From positions 1-9,981 of the forward strand of contig CAILAO010000906.1 in the NCBI GenBank assembly GCA_903832105.1: a stretch of 9,981 nt of DNA, in the 5' to 3' direction. The notes below the pieces were generated by a model. That model made no database searches. It had not been told where the DNA came from and worked only from the letters and a program-made list of their open reading frames with translations. This document shows positions 1 to 6,926 of the stretch, piece by piece. The stretch's first letter is position 1; each line of letters starts with the position of its first letter. Origin of the DNA: an uncultured Pseudomonadota bacterium. Its GTDB lineage: Bacteria; Bdellovibrionota_B; Oligoflexia; Oligoflexales; CAILAO01. The position numbers and the translations under genes were made by a program.

Positions 1-177
1 AAAGTCTGCTTCAGCAGCTATTGATAATCCTATGCCTAATTCTTTATCATTAAAGATATTCCCTTCTAATCCTTGAATTTTTGTAGGCACATCCACAGGG
101 GCAGCATAAAGAAATCCGAGAGCAACGAAACTTAAAATAAATAATAATACTAATAACTTACGAATATCCTTCTCCAT
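1..177 (-). CDS. N-terminal fragment of a probable exported protein (cut by left window edge)
   Basis: The reading frame begins at an ATG at 177 and stays open for 59 codons to base 1, where the window ends. It starts MEKDIRK, a basic n-region. A strongly hydrophobic stretch at about residues 8-26 (LLVLLFILSFVALGFLYAA) follows, and then the more polar APVDVPTKIQGLEGN. This is the layout of a Sec signal peptide with possible cleavage near residues 25-26; an uncleaved membrane anchor is the alternative. The upstream AAAGAGAA is only a weak ribosome-binding site, and no better start is in frame. The gene follows hsdR by 56 nt on the same strand, but its exported nature suggests it is not part of the restriction operon. 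The remaining sequence (ELGIGLSIAAEADF) could be the first strand of an outer-membrane beta-barrel, but this is a guess. I do not recognise the family. Confidence 0.6.
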   Translation of the reverse strand, partial: MEKDIRKLLVLLFILSFVALGFLYAAPVDVPTKIQGLEGNIFNDKELGIGLSIAAEADF

Positions 178-198
178 TTCTCTTTGGTGGAATATGGA

Positions 199-228
199 CC
201 GTTTCTATTTTTCAAAAATTAAAAGCGG
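199..228 (-). other. Imperfect inverted repeat between hsdR and the next gene
   Basis: On the minus strand this reads CCG, C, TTT, TA, ATTTTT, G, AAAAAT, AG, AAA, CGG, so the arms can fold into an interrupted, mostly A/T hairpin just after the hsdR stop codon. No run of T follows it, so it is not a convincing intrinsic terminator. A TTGAAA inside it could be a -35 element for the downstream gene, but no good -10 box lies at the right distance. It may mark the end of the restriction operon. Confidence 0.25.
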
Positions 229-233
229 AATAT

Positions 234-3200
234 TTACCTCAAAACTTCTACGAACTCTGCCACTACTCTAAAATCTTCACCGGTTACATTTTCAAGAACG
301 ATATCATTAAAACTCTTATTATCCGGTGAAAGTATAATCTTTTTATGCTTCCATTGCCCATCACCAAAATCTTCTTTCTCGCTTCTATAGCGTTTTATGG
401 TGAATTTCTGATTTGTTTCCGGATCCGCTACTAATCGCGATTCCACAAGCACAACTAATCCATTACGCGACCCACCGCGTTCAAAGCGAAATAAGCAATA
501 ACTTCCATCCGGTATAGTTGGCTCCATAGATTTCCCAACTACTTTGGCAATAAACATATCCTTATTAATTTTGCGATTGATGACCTTCTTCCAACCAAGC
601 CGTTCAACATACTCTTCCTTGCCAAAACTAGTAGCCACAGCTTGCAAAGAATACACCGGTAAGAAATTAACATATTTCTGCTTATCATCAACATTTTCGT
701 CAGGAATCAAATCTTTAAAGAATAATGGCTCTTCGGCCTTATCACCGTTATCTTTATTCAAACGATCGTAGACTTTTTTAAGCAGATAATCCTTCACCAC
801 TGCCGCGAAGGCTTTATCATCCATAATCTTGTTGAAAATATCCTGATTTTGATCCATCCGATCAACAAGTTTTGAGATAAAGACATCTTCGAAGCCGTAT
901 TTGAAGTTATCAATAGTATTAGTTTTTGCCTGGACTCCAAGCTTTTCATCCATTACCATCTCTTCTTCGATCTGATCAAAGAAAAGCTTGTCAGCTTCAG
1001 TAAAATCAGTACCAAAACGGTCATTAAGAAGCTTAATTATCTCTGATAACCGTGCGTATTCATCTTTATCTTTCCTTGTTCCGGCTTCCGAAACCGGATT
1101 AATAGCCGCTCCCGAATCACTCTGCAATTGAATTTTACCATCAGTAATTTTCTGAAGGCGATAATACTCAAGAGCAACCTCATCGCCAAGGTGATATGTT
1201 TCGCCACGTCCTGACCCAGGAAGCTTCTTCAACAACAAACGAGAGTAAGCATAAAACTTCTCCAGATCTATATCTTGAAACGGCATAATTTGCGCTAAAA
1301 AGGCGTATAGCCGGACAAAGACACCCAGTGTATTGATAAAATCATCACGGTGTTCTTCTTTTTCAATTGCCTTAAACCGTTCTACTGCCATATCCACAAT
1401 AGAATTCAATTGAGCATGTTCACGCTTTGTCTGCAATTCTTTATTCCTGAAAAATACGGCACAGAATGCATCGATATCTGATTGATAGACCACCTTAAAC
1501 GAATCCAGTTTGGTCTTGAGATCATAAAGCTTATTTGGATCCGTAACATCGCTTAACTGTGTCTGCTCGTAATACGGCTGAAACGCCGCTAATATATCTT
1601 CGCGCTTATTAACGAAGTCCAAAATGAAAGTATCTTCCTTCCCCGGACACGTTCTATTTAACCGGCTCATGGTCTGCACAGCCTTGACGCCGTCAAGCCG
1701 CTTGTCCACATACATGGTATGTAAAAGTGGCTCGTCGTAGCCGGTCTGATACTTTGCCGCGACAAGCAAAATCTGATATTCGGATGTAGCAAACTTTTGG
1801 GGCAGTTCTTTTTCGCCAAAACCATTCATTCCCGGTTCGGTATATTCCGGAGGAATACCATCCAAAAGCACTGTACCCGAAAAGGCCACAAGAGCTTTGA
1901 TATCTTTATAGCCTTTCTCTTTCAAATACCGATCAAACTCATGTTTATATCGCACCACGTGTTCGCGAGAAGCGGTCACGACCATCGCCTTGGCCTTACC
2001 GCCAATCTTTTTCAAAGTGACCTGCCGGAAGTGCTCAATCATGACTTCGGTTTTCTGTGCCAAGTTATAGGGGTGTAGTGTTAAAAAACGCGCGATCGCA
2101 CAGGCGGCCTTTTTCTTATTCATATTCGGATCGTCTTCAATCTTCTTGGATAACTGGAAAAAAGTTTGATAGCTGGTGTAGTTTTCAAGGACATCAAAAA
2201 TAAATCTTTCTTCAATCGCCTGCCGCATAGAATAAAGATGAAATGGCTGAGGCTTACCATCAGCGTCTTTTTGACCGAAAAACTCCAGCGTTTTTGCTTT
2301 AGGTGTTGCCGTAAACCCGAAGAAACTCAAATTTGGCCGAGGCCCCCTATTTAGCATGGAACGACGAATTTCATCTTCGATATCATCTTCTTCATCTACC
2401 TTCCCAGATACCACTTCGTTTTTATCAACTACTGAAAGCACATCCTTCATCTTCTTGGCAGATTCACCACCCTGCGAACTATGCGCCTCATCTACGATAA
2501 CCGCGTAATTTCGCTTAGGCAGTGCCCCAACCTTATCCAAAACAAAAGGAAACTTTTGAAGCGTAGTTATAATAATATTTGTACCGCTGGTGAGCGCCTG
2601 TGCCAATTGGGTGGAATCTTTGTCAATTTTCTCAACAACTCCAGACTTATGCTCAAATTGGTAAATCGTATCTTGTAATTGCTTATCAAGAACGATGCGG
2701 TCGGTGATCACAATCACCGAATCAAATAACCGCTTATCGTTCTTGTCATGAAGACCAGCCAAGTGATAAGCGAGCCACGCGATAGAATTGCTCTTACCGC
2801 TTCCAGCGCTGTGTTGAATCAAATAATTCTTTCCTGCCCCATTTGCAAGAGCATCGGAAGAAAGCTTCCGAACACTATCAAGCTGGTGATAGCGCGGGAA
2901 TATCATTGTCTCAATCTTAAACTTTCTACCATCAAACGTCTTTTCCTCGACTTCTAAAAGCAAAAATCTTCCTAAGATATCCATCCAGCTGTCTTTGACT
3001 AAGACTGCTTCCCACAAATACGATGTTTTATGTCCGCTTGGATTCGGGGGATTCCCGGCACCTTTGTTATAGCCCTTATTGAAAGGCAGATATTTTGTCT
3101 TGCTCCCCTGAAGGCGCGTAGTCATGTAAATAACATCTGTATCCACGGCAAAGTGCACAAGGGCACGCTTCTTGAATTGGAATAAAAGCTCTCGTTCGTC

Positions 3201-3719
3201 ACGATCATATTTGTACTGCCGTTTAGCATCATCCACATCCTGACCGGTAAATGGATTCTTTAACTCAATAGTAGCCACAGGAAGGCCGTTAATAGACAAA
3301 AGCATATCAATCGAACTTTCATCTTGCGTGCTGTAATGAACCTGCCGGGTAACGGTGAGGATATTTTTATCGAACAGCTTCTGGGTTTCCGGGTTTAATT
3401 TGCTGACCGGCTTAAAATAGGCGAGCGTGAATTTCTTACCATAATCAGTAACGCCATGGCGCAAACAATCAAGCATCCCGCGCGCGTCAAGCTCCTGATT
3501 AAGGCGGTATAAAAACTTTTTCTCTACCTCTGCGCCATGGACAGCCGTCAAGCTATCCCAAACATTCTTCTGGGTATCCTTGATAAACTGAAACAGCACC
3601 GTTTGATCAATCGCTAGATCCCGATTGAAATTATTCGGATCGCCCTGTACATAGCCGCCATGATCAATAAGGCTTTGTTCGATTGATTCTTCAAAAGCTT
3701 TTTCGTTAGTTATGGACAT
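234..3719 (-). CDS. hsdR: Type I restriction enzyme R subunit with C-terminal LexA/UmuD-like S24 domain
   Basis: This is the DNA-translocating and cleaving subunit of the type I enzyme (1161 residues from the chosen start). The N-terminal nuclease region has a PD-(D/E)xK-type signature: SSIDMLLSINGLPVATIELK at about residues 135-154, with the acidic D138 and the ExK pair E152/K154. The family motifs KYLPFN and KTSYLW follow. The SF2 motor has Walker A HSAGSGKS (303-310), the DEAH box (410-413), FTATP (469-473), QTGYDEP (658-664) and the motif VI-like QTMSRLNR (682-689). Residues from about 1016 to the end are an added S24 domain with GKSMEP (nucleophile S1064) and TIKRY (K1109). The ATG at 3719 is preferred over an in-frame GTG at 3737 because GGAG lies 7 nt upstream. 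The gene overlaps the DUF3644 gene by 14 nt. The S24 extension lies outside the usual R-subunit core; everything else looks intact. Confidence 0.96.
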   Translation of the reverse strand: MSITNEKAFEESIEQSLIDHGGYVQGDPNNFNRDLAIDQTVLFQFIKDTQKNVWDSLTAVHGAEVEKKFLYRLNQELDARGMLDCLRHGVTDYGKKFTLAYFKPVSKLNPETQKLFDKNILTVTRQVHYSTQDESSIDMLLSINGLPVATIELKNPFTGQDVDDAKRQYKYDRDERELLFQFKKRALVHFAVDTDVIYMTTRLQGSKTKYLPFNKGYNKGAGNPPNPSGHKTSYLWEAVLVKDSWMDILGRFLLLEVEEKTFDGRKFKIETMIFPRYHQLDSVRKLSSDALANGAGKNYLIQHSAGSGKSNSIAWLAYHLAGLHDKNDKRLFDSVIVITDRIVLDKQLQDTIYQFEHKSGVVEKIDKDSTQLAQALTSGTNIIITTLQKFPFVLDKVGALPKRNYAVIVDEAHSSQGGESAKKMKDVLSVVDKNEVVSGKVDEEDDIEDEIRRSMLNRGPRPNLSFFGFTATPKAKTLEFFGQKDADGKPQPFHLYSMRQAIEERFIFDVLENYTSYQTFFQLSKKIEDDPNMNKKKAACAIARFLTLHPYNLAQKTEVMIEHFRQVTLKKIGGKAKAMVVTASREHVVRYKHEFDRYLKEKGYKDIKALVAFSGTVLLDGIPPEYTEPGMNGFGEKELPQKFATSEYQILLVAAKYQTGYDEPLLHTMYVDKRLDGVKAVQTMSRLNRTCPGKEDTFILDFVNKREDILAAFQPYYEQTQLSDVTDPNKLYDLKTKLDSFKVVYQSDIDAFCAVFFRNKELQTKREHAQLNSIVDMAVERFKAIEKEEHRDDFINTLGVFVRLYAFLAQIMPFQDIDLEKFYAYSRLLLKKLPGSGRGETYHLGDEVALEYYRLQKITDGKIQLQSDSGAAINPVSEAGTRKDKDEYARLSEIIKLLNDRFGTDFTEADKLFFDQIEEEMVMDEKLGVQAKTNTIDNFKYGFEDVFISKLVDRMDQNQDIFNKIMDDKAFAAVVKDYLLKKVYDRLNKDNGDKAEEPLFFKDLIPDENVDDKQKYVNFLPVYSLQAVATSFGKEEYVERLGWKKVINRKINKDMFIAKVVGKSMEPTIPDGSYCLFRFERGGSRNGLVVLVESRLVADPETNQKFTIKRYRSEKEDFGDGQWKHKKIILSPDNKSFNDIVLENVTGEDFRVVAEFVEVLR
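237..674 (-). other. S24 (LexA/UmuD-like) peptidase domain fused to the HsdR C-terminus
   Basis: This is the last ~146 residues of HsdR. The order of elements matches the LexA/UmuD fold: a cleavage-loop-like LPVYSLQAVATSFG, then IAKVVGKSMEPTIPDGSYC with the serine of G-x-S-M (codon 528-530), then KFTIKRY with the general-base lysine (codon 393-395), and a closing VVAEFVEVL strand. Both catalytic residues of the S24 Ser-Lys dyad are therefore present. The loop where LexA is cut between Ala and Gly reads Ala-Thr here, so classical self-cleavage is doubtful. Similar S24 modules occur at the ends of some bacterial helicases, from memory of the family. Regulation or damage sensing is an inference. 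Confidence 0.85.
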
Positions 3720-4689
3720 TTTGTTTCTCCGCAACACTTTCCTTGCTCAATTCACTTATAATAAAATCAATCCAATTTCGATACCAATACCACGTCTTTA
3801 CTATCTTCGCCCCAAATCCTCTTGCTGGATCCTTGCCATTATGTTTTTGCCAAAACACAGTATGTTGATGCATCCCGAAAGATTTAAACCCCAATTCTTT
3901 AATCTTGGTTATAACCTCAGTAGCGGAAAATTTTGGCTTCTCCCGATCTTCTTTGATCCAATATTCTTTCTGAATATTTTTTGCCAAAGGATCGTCTGGC
4001 GATAAAAATTCTATAACCCGGTCAGCCTGCGACTCTCTCTTGGCGGTAACCTTAGTAAAAAGCAATCGATATGCAAAGCGTTCACTTTTCTTATCTTCCT
4101 CTGTTAAATCCTTCTCAAAATCTGCAACATATGCCCGGATATGACTCGGAATTTGTTGTTCCTTATCTTTAATGACTTGCGCTTGATTGTAATCAAGTTC
4201 TGCAAACTGAAGGCTCAATGCTAATTTCTTATCGAGTGAATATTTCTCGCCATGCAACATCTTCAGATAATGATTATAATTCAACGCACATGCTTGATAT
4301 CTGGCAGATAAATAAGAATCCAACCCAGCTGCCTTTTTATGTTCAATTTGATTCCTAAGCCCTATCAAGAACTTAAGGTTATGCACTGTGTGTTTATCCA
4401 ATGGGCATTCGGCTATCGATAAACATTTCGAAAGATCCCAATATCTATGTGAACCGTCTAATCGAGCATACTGTTTTCGACCGTTTACTACTTCATAATA
4501 ACGGTAATCAATTTTCTGTTTTCTATAATGTGCATGTAGAAGGTAAACCCAAGCTATTGTAAATAAAACAATGAAAGATTCCGTCTTAAATGTTGTGTTT
4601 GGATTATTATAAATTTGTACAGCTGAAAGGGCTGCTTCTTTCGATTTTTCAATTAACTCTACCCTCTCAGAAAATATCCTTCGTCTCAT
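3706..4689 (-). CDS. DUF3644-type protein with HEPN-like motif, encoded between hsdS and hsdR
   Basis: The 327-residue product has the DUF3644 pattern: a helical N-terminus with LIEKSKEAALSAVQIYNNP (residues 12-30), FKTESFIVLFTIAWVYLLHA (34-53), then NLKFLIGLRNQIEH (104-117). The last piece contains R112-x4-H117, the spacing of the R-x4-6-H active-site motif of HEPN ribonucleases, which suggests a toxin-like RNase. The C-terminal part (253-310) has TEVITKIKELGF, HQHTVFW and a Trp/Tyr-rich WYWYRNWIDF. It resembles a small helical nucleic-acid-binding or winged-helix-like module; this is less sure. The ATG at 4689 is 6 nt after the hsdS stop. An AGGAG overlaps that stop but lies only 3 nt from the ATG, which is short and hints at coupled, perhaps weak, translation. 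The gene holds the place of prrC in the EcoprrI locus. Family call is fairly sure; RNase activity is inferred. Confidence 0.8.
   Translation of the reverse strand: MRRRIFSERVELIEKSKEAALSAVQIYNNPNTTFKTESFIVLFTIAWVYLLHAHYRKQKIDYRYYEVVNGRKQYARLDGSHRYWDLSKCLSIAECPLDKHTVHNLKFLIGLRNQIEHKKAAGLDSYLSARYQACALNYNHYLKMLHGEKYSLDKKLALSLQFAELDYNQAQVIKDKEQQIPSHIRAYVADFEKDLTEEDKKSERFAYRLLFTKVTAKRESQADRVIEFLSPDDPLAKNIQKEYWIKEDREKPKFSATEVITKIKELGFKSFGMHQHTVFWQKHNGKDPARGFGAKIVKTWYWYRNWIDFIISELSKESVAEKQNVHN
3727..3730 (-). promoter_or_regulatory. Ribosome-binding site deciding the hsdR start
   Basis: GGAG followed by AAACAAA and then ATG at 3719 gives an ideal 7-nt spacing. It lies inside the last codons of the DUF3644 gene, which supports coupled translation. 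A GTG at 3737 is in frame but is upstream of this site, so it is unlikely to be the start. Confidence 0.7.
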
Positions 4690-4692
4690 ATG

Positions 4693-4697
4693 CTCCT
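4693..4697 (-). promoter_or_regulatory. Closely spaced ribosome-binding site overlapping the hsdS stop codon
   Basis: The AG of the hsdS TAG stop begins AGGAG, followed by only CAT before the ATG of the DUF3644 gene. A 3-nt spacer is shorter than the usual 5-9 nt. Ribosomes finishing hsdS would reach it directly, so re-initiation is a plausible route. It could keep the level of the DUF3644 product tied to, and below, that of HsdS. Confidence 0.5.
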
Positions 4698-5991
4698 AAT
4701 TCCGTACATCAATCTTTCCAGTCACTACTTCGGAAATCAAAGCGGTGCGGAATTCTTTCAGTAATTCAATCGATTCTTTCTCCCGCTCCACTTGACCATC
4801 AATTTGAACAGTTTTACGATCAAGAAAGTCGCTGATTTTATCCTGTTCTTTCTTAGGCGGAATAAGAACAATAGAATTACTTAATGCATAATTACCCAAA
4901 CCGAACCTTGTCACGCCAGATGCCTCAATTTGGAATTGGTAGTTGATGCAATCAGTCGATAACAACCAAAAAAGATATTTCCCATTTATTAATTGCGTAT
5001 CTGGCCTAATCTGAGCCAAGTGATACCCACAAATCACATTCGGAAGCTCTGATGCCACATAAGCCGGAACAGCAATATCATTCCATTCCTCAGAATCCTT
5101 TGTGACGATAACATCTCCGACCCTCAACTGAAATTTTCTAATTTCTTCCAAAGAAGCAGTTGCTTCCATGAAATCCAAGTCAGGTGTAATGAAATCGTTA
5201 TAATAAACATCTACATAGTTGCATAGACGTACATCCAGTTCGCCTTCTTCGGACTTTTTATTAACATTACTAAATTGAACAGATGCATTAAATTTCAATT
5301 TCTTAATCTCCCAGTGCTTTGGCATTTTGCCTAACCACTCGATCCCAGAATCCTTCATCATCGCACTCAAATCAAGGCCTTTGGTAACTGCCTGATTGAT
5401 AATCGCCGTGCGCTCCTCCTTGAGAAGCTCAATCATGCGCTCTTTTTTGGCGATCAAATCATCAGTTTGCGCTGTCTTGCGCTCAAGATAGTTAGAAAGT
5501 ATTCCCTGTTCATCATAAGCCGAGTTAGGAACAACCACATTGTTAACTTGATCGACAGCTACGGCCGTATACGTAGAGCCAGTTGCGATTCGATTCAATT
5601 CATTTAATAGGCATAATGCTCGATAATAAGAATACTTTTTATGTGAATATTCAGGTCTTATAGCACACAATCCTCGCCCAATCCCATATGTCTGATCAGC
5701 AACATTCACAGCACCTACAGGAGCTCTCACCGACAAAAGAATATCGTCTTTTTGAGCAAGTTTATTTGGATGATCGCACCAAACACTCGGCATAGGATTT
5801 AGTCCAGAGAAATCAGCATTGCCCTGTAAAAATGGTATTCCAACTCCTTCTTTATTGCAATCGGACGATTCCGGAGATTGACCCATTATGGTTTTATCAA
5901 GGTACTTTAACCGTTTAATGTTCCAATGAGAAGGGATTTGCCCGATCCACTCAATCCCCGAATCTTTATATGATGAATATGGCCTGTTCAT
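4696..5991 (-). CDS. hsdS: Type I restriction-modification specificity subunit S
   Basis: HsdS sets the DNA target of both the methyltransferase and the nuclease complex. The 431-residue protein has the standard two-half design. Target-recognition domain 1 spans about residues 18-160 and is followed by a conserved helical spacer (160-205, with YLERKTAQTDDLI and KKERMIELLKEERTAI). Target-recognition domain 2 (220-380) is followed by a second helix (381-425, with FLDRKTVQIDG and KESIELLKEFRTALI). Each half opens with a near-identical segment, KDSGIEWIGQIPSHW (9-23) and KDSGIEWLGKMPKHW (213-227). The recognised sequence cannot be read from the protein, but it should be bipartite. The ATG overlaps the stop of the DUF4238 gene by 4 nt (ATGA), with an AGGG 8 nt upstream. 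The length is typical and there is no sign of truncation. Confidence 0.96.
   Translation of the reverse strand: MNRPYSSYKDSGIEWIGQIPSHWNIKRLKYLDKTIMGQSPESSDCNKEGVGIPFLQGNADFSGLNPMPSVWCDHPNKLAQKDDILLSVRAPVGAVNVADQTYGIGRGLCAIRPEYSHKKYSYYRALCLLNELNRIATGSTYTAVAVDQVNNVVVPNSAYDEQGILSNYLERKTAQTDDLIAKKERMIELLKEERTAIINQAVTKGLDLSAMMKDSGIEWLGKMPKHWEIKKLKFNASVQFSNVNKKSEEGELDVRLCNYVDVYYNDFITPDLDFMEATASLEEIRKFQLRVGDVIVTKDSEEWNDIAVPAYVASELPNVICGYHLAQIRPDTQLINGKYLFWLLSTDCINYQFQIEASGVTRFGLGNYALSNSIVLIPPKKEQDKISDFLDRKTVQIDGQVEREKESIELLKEFRTALISEVVTGKIDVRN
4708..4851 (-). repeat. hsdS conserved helical region, copy 2 (C-terminal)
   Basis: This encodes residues 381-428, which match residues 160-207 of the same protein: EQDKISDFLDRKTVQID against EQGILSNYLERKTAQTD, and ESIELLKEFRTALI against RMIELLKEERTAII. 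These helices normally form the antiparallel coiled coil that spaces the two recognition domains and docks HsdM. Confidence 0.8.
5296..5355 (-). repeat. hsdS half-repeat, copy 2 (start of recognition domain 2)
   Basis: This encodes residues 213-232 (KDSGIEWLGKMPKHWEIKKL), matching residues 9-28 (KDSGIEWIGQIPSHWNIKRL) at 5908-5967. The repeat marks the circular two-fold design of HsdS and is a potential crossover point for domain shuffling. Confidence 0.85.
5371..5514 (-). repeat. hsdS conserved helical region, copy 1 (central)
   Basis: This encodes residues 160-207, the partner of the C-terminal copy at 4708-4851. It links the two recognition domains. Confidence 0.8.
5908..5967 (-). repeat. 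hsdS half-repeat, copy 1 (start of recognition domain 1)
   Basis: This encodes residues 9-28 of HsdS, the first copy of the KDSGIEW...HW...KRL segment repeated at 5296-5355. Confidence 0.85.
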
Positions 5992-6926
5992 TTATATAGC
6001 CCTGTTTCATATGTTGTCCGCTTAACCGGACGTTGCTGATGAATCATTAAATTTCCCCTCTCAACGGGAATATTAAATGTGCGTAATTCGACGCGCCAAT
6101 CCTGATATTCCCTAACAAGATCCTCGACCCCGACGTGCTCATTGAAAATAATCTTGTCTTCCGCAGACTGCACCATCAGCTGGTTAAGCATTTCCACGCC
6201 CTCGGGCTTTAATGACCCAACGCTATCACCTTCACGTGGTTCTATATCGCGTAAAGGATGAATCACTATTGCCACCCGAGGAGTTAATGGACAATACAAG
6301 TCGCATCGACTGGCGTTCCAATATTGCAGACAAACCGGATTATCACTCGTCAAAAATTGCACGGGAGTTTCATTCTTAAATACAATCCATGGTGAAGTCG
6401 CAAAAACCTTCTGAACACCAATTAAAGCATTAATCCCGATTGCCTTGGGAAATGCTTCTTTGATTACAACCTTGGTTCCGCCATGCTTACGGATTGTTTC
6501 TATGACCTCGCGATATTTCGTGTCAGGATTCGACAATTCTTTTTCTTCTAACTTATCGTACAAATTCTTAACGATATGGGAAAGCCCGCCAGCCCCCAAT
6601 CTTACGGCCGTTGGCGTGCAGGCTCTTAAATAGGCGAGATACCCAGACATCAAATACTTTGTTGTCACATTATATGTATCAGCAGAAACGCTACGGACAC
6701 AATCGGCCCAATTCGGCTCGAATAGCTTAAGAAAATCCTCAACTGCTCTTGGATTCTCAGGGAAATATTCGTTGGAGCTCCAATCAGCCTCATAACAAAT
6801 TGATTTTACAGGAATCGCATCTTGGCGGCTTAAGTTGCTTTTTCGAACAACATTAACCAAGTCTTCTTTTTCAGCAAGACCAAAGCTTCTTAAATATGTT
6901 TGGGCAACATAATGATCTTTAACCAT
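5988..6926 (-). CDS. DUF4238 protein encoded between hsdM and hsdS
   Basis: The 312-residue product carries the marks of DUF4238: HYVAQTYLRSF at residues 5-15 (the family's HYVPQxYLRxF opening), FLTSDNPV at 191-198, CPLTPRVAIVIHP at 212-224 and EDKIIFNEH at 256-264. No signal peptide or membrane segment is visible, so it should be cytoplasmic. The biochemical function of the family is not known to me; members are often seen in defence regions. The ATG overlaps the hsdM stop by 8 nt, with GAGG 6 nt upstream, and the stop overlaps the hsdS start by 4 nt. It is therefore locked into the operon and probably made in step with HsdM and HsdS. It could modulate the methyltransferase, act as a separate anti-phage effector, or detect phage. 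No residue visible here settles which. Confidence 0.85.
   Translation of the reverse strand: MVKDHYVAQTYLRSFGLAEKEDLVNVVRKSNLSRQDAIPVKSICYEADWSSNEYFPENPRAVEDFLKLFEPNWADCVRSVSADTYNVTTKYLMSGYLAYLRACTPTAVRLGAGGLSHIVKNLYDKLEEKELSNPDTKYREVIETIRKHGGTKVVIKEAFPKAIGINALIGVQKVFATSPWIVFKNETPVQFLTSDNPVCLQYWNASRCDLYCPLTPRVAIVIHPLRDIEPREGDSVGSLKPEGVEMLNQLMVQSAEDKIIFNEHVGVEDLVREYQDWRVELRTFNIPVERGNLMIHQQRPVKRTTYETGLYK

Noticed and set aside
544..2957. Several 60-95 codon plus-strand ORFs antisense to hsdR
   Set aside because: All lie opposite a continuous, motif-rich hsdR frame and show no family features.
3720..3737. Alternative hsdR start at a GTG adding six residues
   Set aside because: The well-spaced GGAG lies downstream of the GTG and points to the ATG at 3719, and the extra residues (MLRRNK) are not part of the conserved start.
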